DNA of 64,000 nt from DATEDA01 sp963827595 (GTDB lineage: Bacteria; Pseudomonadota; Gammaproteobacteria; Burkholderiales; SG8-39), in NCBI GenBank assembly GCA_963827595.1, contig CAWHBT010000010.1, positions 1 through 64,000 of the forward strand. Direction: 5' to 3'. The notes below the pieces were generated by a model. That model was not told the origin of the DNA, did no database searches, and saw nothing but the letters and a program-made list of their open reading frames with translations. Both the position numbers and the translations under genes were made by a program. Position 1 is the first letter of the stretch. Each line of letters begins with the position of its first letter. Below are positions 34,801-43,458 of the stretch, in pieces.

Positions 34801-35484
34801 ATGTCTTCCACAAACGGCGGAACGGTATGGCGAGTCAAGGTCAGCGACGAAGAGACCTCCGCGATCTTCGAGCCCGCCCTGACCTTCCCGACGGGCGCGC
34901 TCTTTGTCTGCGCCCACGGCGCCGGCGGCCACATGGCCGATCGCGGCATGCTCGCCGTCGCCGAGCACCTGCGCAGGCGCGGATTTGACGTCGTTCGCTT
35001 CAACTTCCTCTACCGGGAGAAGGGCTCCAGCCGCCCGGACCCGATGCCGCTTCTGAAGGAGACCATCGCCGCCGTAGCGTCCTACGCGCGCGAGCAGATC
35101 CCAGCAGAGAAGCTGATCCTCGGCGGACGCTCGATGGGTGGACGGGCGGCGTCGATGCTCGTCGCCGACGGGTTTCCGTGCGACGGCCTGCTGCTACTGG
35201 CTTACCCGCTCCATCCCGCCGGCCAGCCGGACAAGCTCCGCGACGCGCATCTCGCGAAGATCGGGGTCCCCGTCCTCTGCCTGAACGGCACCCGCGACGC
35301 GCTTTGCCGGCGCGACCTCATGGAACGGGTGGTCGATCGTCTCACCGACCAATGGACCATGCACTGGCTGGAAGGCGCCGATCACAGCTTCCACGTTCTG
35401 AAGAGTTCCGGGAGAACGGACAGCGACGTCCTGAGCGAGGTCGCGGACGTCAGCAGCGCCTGGGCGTCCGGCTTGCGGAGATAG
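34801..35484 (+). CDS. alpha/beta hydrolase (COG3571/KANL3-like)
   Basis: Cytoplasmic alpha/beta-hydrolase of 227 residues. The oxyanion region VCAHGAGGHMADRGM, nucleophile elbow GGRSMGGRAAS (Ser about 105), aspartate in NGTRDALC and histidine in EGADHSFHV complete the triad. Such short proteins are dienelactone-hydrolase-related; substrate unknown. ATG at 34801 chosen because the sequence before it is repeat-derived. Its 3' end forms a hairpin shared with the convergent TonB-like gene. Confidence 0.85.
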   Translation: MSSTNGGTVWRVKVSDEETSAIFEPALTFPTGALFVCAHGAGGHMADRGMLAVAEHLRRRGFDVVRFNFLYREKGSSRPDPMPLLKETIAAVASYAREQIPAEKLILGGRSMGGRAASMLVADGFPCDGLLLLAYPLHPAGQPDKLRDAHLAKIGVPVLCLNGTRDALCRRDLMERVVDRLTDQWTMHWLEGADHSFHVLKSSGRTDSDVLSEVADVSSAWASGLRR

Positions 35485-35503
35485 TCCGCGCTACTGCGGA
35501 CTA
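35482..35503. terminator. bidirectional hairpin between convergent genes
   Basis: TAGTCCGC / GCGGACTA, an 8-bp stem with the loop GCTACT, includes the stop codons of both convergent genes. It resembles the hairpin at 25867-25890, which also has TACT in its loop. No T-tract. Confidence 0.5.
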
Positions 35504-36362
35504 CCGAAGAACTCCTGCATCAGGAAAGCCTCGAGCCCCGCATTGTCGATCTGGCGGGCGGACAGGTTGACGTTGCGACCCAGCCGCTGCGACACCCAGA
35601 CGAAGTCCCCGGGTTCCCGGTCGCGGATGATCGCGATCATCCGCCGGACGACCGCGATCCGGATGTCGGGGTTGTTGCCCTTCCGGACCTCGATCAGCTG
35701 CTTCGAGTTCCGGCGGATATCCGTGTTCCAGCCGAAGAAGTAGAACTCGGCGACGTCGTAGCCCATCCGCTCGATCCGGAAGATGCCGCCGCCGTTGCGA
35801 TCGTCGCCGAAGGTCGGCGTGCGATCCAGTCCGAGGTTGGCGGTGACGCTGCGGTTGTGACGCTCCCGCTCGTCCTCGGCGGACGGCGTGCTCAATCCAC
35901 CGTCGGGCGCGGCACCACGGGCGCGGCGCCGCGCCTCGAGGTATGACGAAAAATCGCCCTCGACCGGCGCGGGCGCGGCGCGGCGACGGCTGGCGTGTCC
36001 GGCGGAGTGACGACGGCGGGCGCCGGCGCCTGCTGCGCGATGACCGGCGGCGCGGGCGGCGGACGCGGCGGCGCCTTCGGTGCAGCTGCTGGCGTGGGGC
36101 GTGACGGTTGTGCCTGCACCGCCGGAGCGGGCGGCGGCTCGGGCGGGACGCTGGTCGCGCGGGTCGGCTCCGGAGCAAGCTCCACGACCAGCGGACCGCT
36201 CGCCTTGTCCCGCTCCGAGCGCTCGAACGACATCATCTGGTGCAGGCGCGGGAACCACGCCCACAGCACTGCCGCGTGGAGCGCGACCGAGAGCGCGAAC
36301 GCCACCCGGATGGAGGGAACCGTCAGGATGCGAGGCTCGTCGAGCGCAGGCGCGGCAAACAT
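35491..36362 (-). CDS. TonB-like protein with unknown C-terminal domain, frameshifted
   Basis: About 290 residues. N-terminal membrane helix (IRVAFALSVALHAAVLWAWFP) and a long proline/alanine-rich linker (about 60-130) as in TonB-type energy transducers. A C-terminal domain follows with FRIERMGYDVAEFYFFGWN and NNPDIRIAVVRRMIAIIRDRE, not the canonical TonB C-domain. The frame breaks near 35965-35980 in the linker; the span is two over a multiple of three (one missing base). ATG at 36362 lies four bases after the ABC exporter stop, so it is in the same operon. It could connect the inner membrane exporter to the envelope (inference). Confidence 0.72.
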
Positions 36363-36366
36363 GTCG

Positions 36367-38316
36367 TCAGACCCGGCTCACCACCGGCGCATCGTCGACG
36401 TTGGGCTCGGGCTTGGTTTCCGCCCGCAGCTCGTCGACCGGCGCGTCCTCGGGCAGCTCGGTTTCGGTCTCGGTCGCGGGAATGTCGTGCGGCAGGAACC
36501 CGCCCGACTGGTGCCGCCACAGCCGCTCGTAATGACCGCCGAGCCGCAGCAGCGCGTCGTGCGTGCCCTCCTCGACGATCCGACCGGCCTCGAGCACGAT
36601 CAGGCGATCCATGCGCGCGATGGTCGACAGCCGGTGGGCGATCGCGATCACCGTCTTGCCTTCCATCAGCCCCAGCAGCTGCTCCTGGATGGCGAGCTCC
36701 ACCTCGCTGTCCAGCGCCGACGTGGCCTCGTCGAGCACGAGGATCGGCGCGTCCTTGAGCACCACCCGCGCGATCGCGACGCGCTGCCGCTGCCCGCCGG
36801 AGAGCTTGACCCCGCGCTCGCCCACGTGGGCCTCGTAGCCCTTGCGGCCGTGCCAGTCCTGCAGACCCAGGATGAACTCGTGTGCCTGGGCCTTGCGCGC
36901 CGCCGCCTCCACCTGCGCGTCGCTCGCCCCGGGCCGGCCGTAGCGGATATTGGCGGCGATCGAGCGATGCAGGAGCGACGTGTCCTGCGTCACCATCCCG
37001 ATCGCGGCGCGCAGGCTCTCCTGCGTCACGTGGCCGATGTCCTGCCCGTCGATCCGGATGCTGCCGTGCTCCAGGTCGTGAAACCGCAGCAGCAGGTTGA
37101 CCAGCGTCGACTTGCCCGCGCCGGAACGTCCCACCAGCCCCACGCGCTCGCCGGGACGGATCGTCAGGCTCAAATGATCCAGCACGGGCTGCCCGTCGTG
37201 GCGGCCGTAGTTGAAGCTCACGTCCTCGAAGCGGATCTCGCCGCGCGACACCTCGAGCGGGCGCGCACCGCGCCGGTCGCTCCCGCTGTGCGGGACGGCG
37301 ATCGTCTGCATCCCTTCCTGCACCACCCCGATGTTCTCGAAGATCCCGGTCACCTCCCAGCTCACCCACCCCGCCACGTTGGCGATCTGCCAGGCGAGCG
37401 GCAGCGCAGTGGCCACGACCCCCGCGCTCACCGTGCCCTGCGCCCAGAGCCAGATGCCGATCGTCGCGGTCCCGGTCAGCAGCGCCGCGTTCATCACCGC
37501 GAGCACGAACATGAACTGCGAGATCAGCCGCATGTGCGCGCCGATCGCGCCCTGGTGCTCGTCGATCACCTCGCGCACGTAGGCGTCCTCGTCGGCGAGC
37601 CGCGCGAAGAGCTTCACGGTGAGGATGTTGGTGTAGCTGTCCACCACCCGTGCCATCACGTGCGAGCGCACTTCCGCGCTCGTCCGGGCGAGGTCGCGCA
37701 TGCGCGGCACGAAGTAGCTGAGGAAAACGAGGTAGCCGACGAACCACAGCAGCGTCGGGACCCCGAGCCGCCAGTCCGCGAGGGACATCAGCACGAGCGC
37801 GCTGATGCCGTAGGCCGCGATGTACCAGACGGCGCGGATGCTCGCCATCACGCTTTCGCGCAGCGCGTTGGCGGTCTGCATCACGCGGTTGGCGATGCGA
37901 CCGGCGAAGTCGTTCTGGAAGAACGGCCAGCTCTGGCGCACGACGTGCCAGTGGCTCTGCCAGCGGATCAGGCTGGTGGCGCCGGGGATGATCGCGTTGT
38001 GGCGGATCGCGACGTCCGTCAGCATCACCAGCGGGCGAACGACGAGCACGAGCACCACCATGCCGGCGAGCAGCGGCCATTGCTCGTTGAGCGCTGCCTG
38101 CCGGTCGGTGGCTTCCATCAGCGACACGAGCCTGCCGATGAACACCGGGATCACGGTGTCGATCAGCGCCACCGCCAGGCTGGTCACGAACATGAGCGCG
38201 TACCAGCCCTTGGTCTGGCGCGCGAAGTGCCAGTAGAAGGCGAGCAGGCCGGGCGGGGGCGCGCCTGGCCCCGGGCTGGCCGTGCCGCGGATGCGCGATT
38301 GGAGGTAGCTGAACAT
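36367..38316 (-). CDS. MsbA-like ABC exporter (fused permease-ATPase)
   Basis: Half-transporter of 649 residues: six helices in the first 360, then an ATPase with Walker A GLVGRSGAGKSTLVN (about 429-443), Q-loop MVTQDTSLLHRS, signature VKLSGGQRQRVAIARV, Walker B PILVLDEATSALD and switch AHRLSTI. Dimeric enzymes of this kind export lipids, drugs or peptides across the inner membrane. A 45-residue acidic tail (TETETELPEDAPVDE) is unusual. Start MFSYLQSRI at 38316. The TonB-like gene follows, and a metallophosphoesterase precedes on the same strand. Confidence 0.93.
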   Translation of the reverse strand: MFSYLQSRIRGTASPGPGAPPPGLLAFYWHFARQTKGWYALMFVTSLAVALIDTVIPVFIGRLVSLMEATDRQAALNEQWPLLAGMVVLVLVVRPLVMLTDVAIRHNAIIPGATSLIRWQSHWHVVRQSWPFFQNDFAGRIANRVMQTANALRESVMASIRAVWYIAAYGISALVLMSLADWRLGVPTLLWFVGYLVFLSYFVPRMRDLARTSAEVRSHVMARVVDSYTNILTVKLFARLADEDAYVREVIDEHQGAIGAHMRLISQFMFVLAVMNAALLTGTATIGIWLWAQGTVSAGVVATALPLAWQIANVAGWVSWEVTGIFENIGVVQEGMQTIAVPHSGSDRRGARPLEVSRGEIRFEDVSFNYGRHDGQPVLDHLSLTIRPGERVGLVGRSGAGKSTLVNLLLRFHDLEHGSIRIDGQDIGHVTQESLRAAIGMVTQDTSLLHRSIAANIRYGRPGASDAQVEAAARKAQAHEFILGLQDWHGRKGYEAHVGERGVKLSGGQRQRVAIARVVLKDAPILVLDEATSALDSEVELAIQEQLLGLMEGKTVIAIAHRLSTIARMDRLIVLEAGRIVEEGTHDALLRLGGHYERLWRHQSGGFLPHDIPATETETELPEDAPVDELRAETKPEPNVDDAPVVSRV

Positions 38317-38362
38317 CCAGGGACCTGCTTCGAACGGCGGCGGGGACCGCCAACCCGGAATG

Positions 38363-39496
38363 CTACGCCGGTACGAGCCGGAGGTAGGTGATCTCCGAAG
38401 GTGCGCCGAGCCGCTTCGGCGGTCCCCAGTAGCCGGTGCCGCGGCTGATGTAGACCCAGAGCTTCCCCAGGCGGTGCAGCCCGGCCGTGAACGGCTGCTG
38501 CAGGCGCACGAGAAAGATCCAGGGGAAGAACTGGCCGCCGTGGGTATGGCCGGAGAGCTGGAGGTCGAAGCCCGCCGGCGCCGCGGCGAACGCCGACCGC
38601 GGCTGGTGCGCGAGCAGCAGCCGGACGCCGGCATCGCTCGGGGCGCCGGCGATCGCGGCGGCCGGATCGCTGCGGTGCGCGGGGTCGAAATGGCCCGCGC
38701 TGTAGTCGGTGACCCCCGCTACCACCACGGCCGCCCCCTGGTGCTGGAGGACGACGTGCTCGTTCATGAGCACCGAGAGCCCGAGGCGCCGCACCTCGTC
38801 GACCCAGGCGTGCGCCCCCGAGTAGTACTCGTGATTCCCGGTGACGAAGAAGGCGCCGTGCCGCGCGGACAGCCGGGACAGCGGCGCGGTGTGCGGCGCG
38901 AGCTGCGTGACGCTGCCGTCCACCAGATCGCCGGTGACGGCGATCATGTCCGCCTCGAGATCGTTCACGGCGTCGACGATCCCGTCCAGGTAGTCGCGCT
39001 TGATCGTCGCGCCGACGTGGATGTCGCTGATCTGGGCGATGCTGAACCCGTGCAGCGGCGCCGGCAGGTCGGCGATCGGGACGTCGACGCGCCGGACCCG
39101 GGCGCGCCGGCGGGCGTTGACGAAGCCCACCAGCGTGAAGAGCGCGGCGAGGATCGGTACTGCGAGCGCGCTGTCGCTCCGGAACCCCGCCAGCGAGGTT
39201 GCTGCAACGATCGAGCCGCTCATCGCCGAGCCGGCGAGCAACCCGACGTCGCGGACGAGCGTCAGGACAAAAAGCGACGAGAACGAGCCGATCGCGAGCA
39301 GGGCGGTCCAGGTGAGCAACTCCGAAACCGGTCGGCGCTGCAGCCGGGCGAGCACCCCGAGCGGGATCACGATCGCCGAGCCGATCAACCATAGCGCCGT
39401 CGCGGCAATCGCGACTGGGTCGAACGGCATCTCGGGAAGGAGGCGCCAGCCGACGTAAGCGTGCAGCAGGAAGACGAAGCCAAACAGTCGGAGCAT
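38363..39496 (-). CDS. membrane-anchored metallophosphoesterase (YaeI-like)
   Basis: A 377-residue protein with about four N-terminal membrane helices (1-130) and a calcineurin-like phosphoesterase domain. Metal and catalytic motifs are all present: ISDIHVG (D-x-H), VTGDLVDGS (GD), FVTGNHEYY (GNHE), LLAHQPRSA and SGHTHGGQFFPW (GHTH). Related YaeI enzymes act on lipid-linked phosphates such as UDP-diacylglucosamine, so an envelope role is plausible. ATG at 39496. It may be cotranscribed with the ABC exporter, 47 bases downstream. Confidence 0.9.
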   Translation of the reverse strand: MLRLFGFVFLLHAYVGWRLLPEMPFDPVAIAATALWLIGSAIVIPLGVLARLQRRPVSELLTWTALLAIGSFSSLFVLTLVRDVGLLAGSAMSGSIVAATSLAGFRSDSALAVPILAALFTLVGFVNARRRARVRRVDVPIADLPAPLHGFSIAQISDIHVGATIKRDYLDGIVDAVNDLEADMIAVTGDLVDGSVTQLAPHTAPLSRLSARHGAFFVTGNHEYYSGAHAWVDEVRRLGLSVLMNEHVVLQHQGAAVVVAGVTDYSAGHFDPAHRSDPAAAIAGAPSDAGVRLLLAHQPRSAFAAAPAGFDLQLSGHTHGGQFFPWIFLVRLQQPFTAGLHRLGKLWVYISRGTGYWGPPKRLGAPSEITYLRLVPA

Positions 39497-39620
39497 TGCG
39501 GGATGCGTTCCTTGGGGAAGCCGGCCGTCCGGCCGTAGGTGGGGGTGGTTGCCTTCAGCGCAAGGGAATCCAGTCTAAGACCTTTACCGGGGGTCGTCGG
39601 TTCGATGCTACTTTCCGGCG

Positions 39621-41138
39621 GTGATCGGTGTCTCCCGGCCTCCGTGCGACGCCGGCGTCCTGCGGGCCGCGTCGGCCGTCCCCTGCGCGCCGGCCGTGCG
39701 GCCGCGCACGTTCGCCGCCACCGTGCTCGGGTCAAGCCTGGCGTTCATCGACGGCTCGGTGGTCAACGTCGCGCTCCCCGCGATTCAGCGCGATCTCGCC
39801 GCGGGCGCCGCGGCGACCCAGTGGGTGATGAACGCGTATCTGCTGATGCTCGCGGCGCTCGTCCTGGTCGGCGGCGCGAGCGCGGACCGGTTCGGGCGCC
39901 GGCGCGTGTTCGTCGTCGGTACGGTCGCGTTCACCGCGGCCTCGGTGCTCTGCGGGCTGGCCACGGGTACATCGATGCTGGTCGCGGCCCGCGCGCTCCA
40001 GGGCGCGGCGGCCGCGCTCCTCGTTCCGGCGAGCCTCGCCCTGCTCGGTGCGACGTTTCCCGAGGGCGAGCGCGCGCGCGCGATCGGCGCGTGGGCCGGC
40101 TACACGGCGCTCGCGATGGCGGTCGGCCCGCTCATCGGTGGCTTCCTCACCGACCACGTGTCCTGGCGCGCGGTCTTCTATCTCAACGTACCGTTCGCGG
40201 CCGCCGCGGTCTGGCTGGCGCTCGGCGGCGCGCCGGACAGCCGCAGCGCGCGCCCGCCCGGCCTCGACTGGCTCGGGGCCGGCCTCGCGACTGCGGGCCT
40301 GGGGGGCGTGACCTGGGGGCTCACCGCCGCCGCCGAGCTCGGGTTCCGCTCGCCGCCGGTCGCGGCGACGCTCGCGGGCGGGGCCGTCGCGCTCGCCGCG
40401 TTCATCGCCGTCGAGGCGCGCGTGCGATCGCCGATGCTGCCGCTCGGGCTGTTCGCGTCGCGGCCGTTCACTGGCGCGAACCTCCTGACGCTGCTGCTCT
40501 ACTTCGCGCTGTCCGGCGTCCTGTTCTTCCTGCCGTTCGAGCTCATCCGGGGGCACGGGTACACGGCGACCGCCGCCGGCGCGGCGCTCCTCCCGTTCCC
40601 GGTCGTGATGGGGCTCGCGTCCGGGCGCGCGGGCGCGTTCGCGGACCGATTCGGGCCCAGGCTTCCGCTCACCGTGGGCCCGCTGATCGCCGCGGCGGGG
40701 TTTGCGCTGTTCGCCGTGCCGCTGCCGGGGTCCAGCTACTGGTCGTCGCTGCTGCCGCCGCTCGCCGTGCTCGCCGTCGGGATGACGATCACCGTGGCGC
40801 CGCTGACGACGGCGGTGATGGGCACGGTCGGGCCCGACTACGCGGGCACCGCTTCGGGCGTCAACAACGCAGTCGCGCGCGTGGCGGGCGTGCTCGCGAT
40901 CGCGGTGCTCAGCCTGCTCTTCATTGGCGTTTACAACGCCGCGCTGCGCGATGCGGCGAGCGGCCTGGGCACGCTGCCCGCGGCGTTGCTCGAGCCGTTG
41001 TCCGGCGAGCCGTTGCCGGCGGGACCCCTCGGCGAGGCGGGGCGTGCGGCGCTCTTCGCCGCCTTCCAGGCGGTCGCAGTGGTGGGTGCAGCCTGCGCGG
41101 CGGCGAGCGGCCTGATCGCGTCGCGGATGATGCGATGA
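39621..41138 (+). CDS. MFS drug-efflux transporter (EmrB/QacA, DHA2)
   Basis: A 505-residue antiporter with about fourteen helices. The first-helix motif LGSSLAFIDGSVVNVALPAI and loop motif GGASADRFGRRRVFVVG are diagnostic of DHA2 pumps; motif C appears as GWAGYTALAMAVGPLIGGFL. It would expel drugs or toxic metabolites with proton influx. GTG start at 39621 leaves a 35-residue N-terminal tail. Its stop overlaps the SDR start (ATGA), so the two are coupled. Confidence 0.93.
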   Translation: MIGVSRPPCDAGVLRAASAVPCAPAVRPRTFAATVLGSSLAFIDGSVVNVALPAIQRDLAAGAAATQWVMNAYLLMLAALVLVGGASADRFGRRRVFVVGTVAFTAASVLCGLATGTSMLVAARALQGAAAALLVPASLALLGATFPEGERARAIGAWAGYTALAMAVGPLIGGFLTDHVSWRAVFYLNVPFAAAAVWLALGGAPDSRSARPPGLDWLGAGLATAGLGGVTWGLTAAAELGFRSPPVAATLAGGAVALAAFIAVEARVRSPMLPLGLFASRPFTGANLLTLLLYFALSGVLFFLPFELIRGHGYTATAAGAALLPFPVVMGLASGRAGAFADRFGPRLPLTVGPLIAAAGFALFAVPLPGSSYWSSLLPPLAVLAVGMTITVAPLTTAVMGTVGPDYAGTASGVNNAVARVAGVLAIAVLSLLFIGVYNAALRDAASGLGTLPAALLEPLSGEPLPAGPLGEAGRAALFAAFQAVAVVGAACAAASGLIASRMMR

Positions 41139-42010
41139 GCCTGTCGATCACCGGCGCGCGTTCCGAGCTCGGCCGCTTGCTCTCGAGGGGGCGCGCCTCG
41201 GGCAAGGTTCACATCAACGTCGCGGGACAGCAGGCCAACACGCTGCTCCACGACGGGCACGCGTGGGAGGGGTTCTCTCGGACCGCGCTCGCTGGCGTTC
41301 GGCACGCGATGCGGACCGACGCGAGCCTCCTGGTGCACGCGAGCTTCGCGTTCGTGCTCGGCCGCCCGCAGGAAGATCCCCTGCGTTCGATCGCCGAGAC
41401 GATTCTGGAGTGCGAGGACCTCGTTCTGTCGGGGCCGATACCCGCGTGCGTTGTGCGCCTCGGCTATTTGTACGGCCCGCAGAGCGCCGACCTGCGCGCC
41501 TACCGAAAGGCATTCCGCCTCGGCCGGCCCTACTGGGCGGGTCCGGACGAGGCCCTGCAATACCACCTGCACCAGCATGACGCCGTCAGTGCGCTGCTCG
41601 CGGCGGCGAAGCGCCGGAACGTCGGAAGGATGCTTTACGCGACCGACGGAAAGCTGCTTTCGTTCCGGCAGTTCATGGACGATTTCGCCCGGCGGATGGG
41701 AAATCCGCTGCCGCTGCACGTGCCGCGATCGGTGAACGCCGGTCATCAGGTTGATCGTGCGCGAGGAGCACATGCAGCAGGCCGCGCTCGCGATGCCGGC
41801 ACAGCGCCCACGCCGCGCGTGCCCGGGTGGAAACCCATGTTCGCTGACTACCGCAGGGGCCTCGATCAGGTCATCGAAGCGTGGAACGCCCGGTGCGGCC
41901 GGACGGGGCGCCGCGGCGGCGTACGGAGTCGGGCGGCCGAACTGCCTTCCAACGAGATCCAGCCCGGCAGCACGATGCGCTGCAGCAGCTTGCCGCTCCT
42001 GTTGTCGTAG
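41135..42010 (+). CDS. NAD-dependent epimerase/SDR-like protein, locally scrambled
   Basis: A 291-residue SDR-type protein: ITGARSELGRLL at the N-terminus is a shortened dinucleotide motif, HASFAFVLG and VVRLGYLYGPQSADLRAYRK match the extended-SDR core, and MFADYRRGLDQVIEAW the C-terminal end. Between 41740 and 41815 the expected segment IVREEHMQQAALAMPA is in another frame, then the original frame resumes at PRVPGWKP, so two indels cancel. The last 40 residues read through an antisense lipoprotein remnant and are doubtful. Coupled to the MFS pump; substrate unknown. Confidence 0.7.
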   Translation: MSLSITGARSELGRLLSRGRASGKVHINVAGQQANTLLHDGHAWEGFSRTALAGVRHAMRTDASLLVHASFAFVLGRPQEDPLRSIAETILECEDLVLSGPIPACVVRLGYLYGPQSADLRAYRKAFRLGRPYWAGPDEALQYHLHQHDAVSALLAAAKRRNVGRMLYATDGKLLSFRQFMDDFARRMGNPLPLHVPRSVNAGHQVDRARGAHAAGRARDAGTAPTPRVPGWKPMFADYRRGLDQVIEAWNARCGRTGRRGGVRSRAAELPSNEIQPGSTMRCSSLPLLLS

Positions 42011-42220
42011 AGCGAGACGGCGTCGGGGTCGAGTAACCACAGGCGGTTGCGCTCCGGGTCCTCCTGAATGCGGAGGACTTGCAGCTTGTCCTCCGTGGGG
42101 CGATGCGTGGGCGCCCAGCGGGTCGCTGTCGCAGGCCGCGAGCATTACGGCTGCGAACACGACGACGATGCGTTGCGATCTGGAAATTCCGGAGGAAACG
42201 ACTTTCAGGTAAGACAGCAT
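41871..42220 (-). pseudogene. lipoprotein gene remnant, truncated and frameshifted
   Basis: MLSYLKVVSS starts at 42220, followed by a signal peptide and lipobox MLAACDSDPLGAHA. After a frame change near 42105 the sequence continues KLQVLRIQEDPERNRLWLLD, then AVSLYDNRSGKLLQRIVLPGW, which reads like the first beta-strand repeat of a larger lipoprotein. It then decays and stops at 41871, inside the tail of the convergent SDR gene. The remainder of the protein is missing, so this is a 5' fragment left by a deletion or rearrangement. Confidence 0.6.
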
Positions 42221-42316
42221 TTCGCCACCTCTCCCCGACGAGCGGGGCATATGCAGTACTTGGGCGAAATGCCTTGGGTTGCCGGGCGACTGCGCTGGGC
42301 CCGACGCTTGGTCAAA

Positions 42317-43288
42317 TCAGGTGATCGACGCCACGCTCTCCGATTCCTTGGTTTGTCGATACGCCGAATAGAAGAGATCCAGTATCCGGATTGCCTCGGA
42401 AAGCAGCTCGTCGTCGTCGCGGGCTTTTTCCCTGATTCCGATGAGCACGGTTTCGAGGCCCTTGGCGTCCGCGATCGGGACCCCGCCGACGTCGAGGAAG
42501 TGGACCGCGGCGCCGATCGAGACCAGCGCCTGGTCATGGTCCAGCCCGAACGCCGCGAGGAGCACCTCGTAGGTCACGCGGCTCCCGGAATGCGTGAACT
42601 CGGCGCCGTCGAAGTCGAACCCGACTGCGCCCCTCGGGCAGTCGCGCGGGCGCTCGATCCATACGAATCTCGCGTCCCGGTCGATGAACCGTTTGATCAG
42701 CCAGGCACTCGCCAGCCGGTCCACCCACGGATTCTTGCGAGTTGCCCATACCCGCCCGCGGTACCTCGATGGGCTCACGCGGCGCAGCCGTTTCCCCGAG
42801 GGATGCGGCTCGCCTTTCGAAAACAGCTGCTGACAGCGCCGCTCGAGAGCCGAGATCGCCTCCGCGGTCTGCAGCTTGGCGTGGCCGGGGAAAAAATCAG
42901 TTTCCGCAAGGCTCTCGAACGCGCGTTGCAGGCGGCGCACGGCCGTTTGCGACTTGCGATGGCCGAGGCGCGGCAGGGTGGTTTTCAAGGCGTTGGCCTT
43001 CTGGATCAATGCGCCGTACTCGGTGCTGCGGTCAAACAACTTCCGGACATGGTCGACCTGGGGTGATGTCTTGAGCTGCAGGCCTACGGTCATCGCAAAA
43101 CCGCCGGCCGAGCGGACTTCGGACTCCATTTCCGCCAGCGCCGCCGCGCGCGCCGCGTCGGCGGGAAGCACGTAGACGCCGTCGCGCAACACCCCGCACC
43201 CGGCGTCCTTCAGCGCGCGCCAAACGCGCATCCGGGTCGTGGAATTCCGGGTCGGCAGACTGAGCACGAGGGCTTGGAAGCTGGTCAA
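42317..43288 (-). CDS. chrB: ChrB-type chromate resistance regulator
   Basis: ChrB family protein of 323 residues. N-terminal VLSLPTRNSTTRMRVWRALKDAGCGVLRDGVYVLP is the typical ChrB opening; the C-terminal ChrB domain includes WATRKNPWVDRLASAWLIKRFID, FVWIERPRDCPRGAVGFDFDGAEFTHSG and HDQALVSIGAAVHFLDVGG. ChrB acts as a chromate- and sulfate-responsive regulator of the ChrA efflux pump, but no chrA is in the window. TTG at 43288 is the best start; a strong promoter lies so close that the mRNA may be almost leaderless. Confidence 0.87.
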   Translation of the reverse strand: MTSFQALVLSLPTRNSTTRMRVWRALKDAGCGVLRDGVYVLPADAARAAALAEMESEVRSAGGFAMTVGLQLKTSPQVDHVRKLFDRSTEYGALIQKANALKTTLPRLGHRKSQTAVRRLQRAFESLAETDFFPGHAKLQTAEAISALERRCQQLFSKGEPHPSGKRLRRVSPSRYRGRVWATRKNPWVDRLASAWLIKRFIDRDARFVWIERPRDCPRGAVGFDFDGAEFTHSGSRVTYEVLLAAFGLDHDQALVSIGAAVHFLDVGGVPIADAKGLETVLIGIREKARDDDELLSEAIRILDLFYSAYRQTKESESVASIT

Positions 43289-43298
43289 AGTGGCGTAA

Positions 43299-43327
43299 TA
43301 GATACTACAAATATGTGATACTGTCAA
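43299..43327 (-). promoter_or_regulatory. sigma70 promoter of chrB
   Basis: TTGACA (43327-43322), 17-bp spacer, TATCTA (43304-43299) on the minus strand: a near-consensus promoter in an AT-rich patch. The predicted start site near 43292 is only a few bases from the TTG start at 43288. Two GATACT repeats (43301 and 43317, 16 bp apart) overlap it and may be regulator sites. Confidence 0.65.
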
Positions 43328-43403
43328 CAACTCAATGGAATACGCAAAAAAGCCCCTGGATTCAATGCCCAAGCGTGGGAGGCCGGTAGCGATGGGCGTT
43401 TGC

Positions 43404-43440
43404 CCCGCAAAAACAAAAACGCCCGGCAGCGCCGGGCGTT
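43404..43440 (-). terminator. rho-independent terminator of the oxidoreductase operon
   Basis: On the minus strand AACGCCCGGC-GCT-GCCGGGCGTT, a 10-bp stem, then TTTGTTTTTGCG. It lies about 20 bases after the beta-subunit stop (43459) and ends the operon 48175-43459. Confidence 0.92.
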
Positions 43441-43458
43441 GTTGATCTCGCGGCTCAG

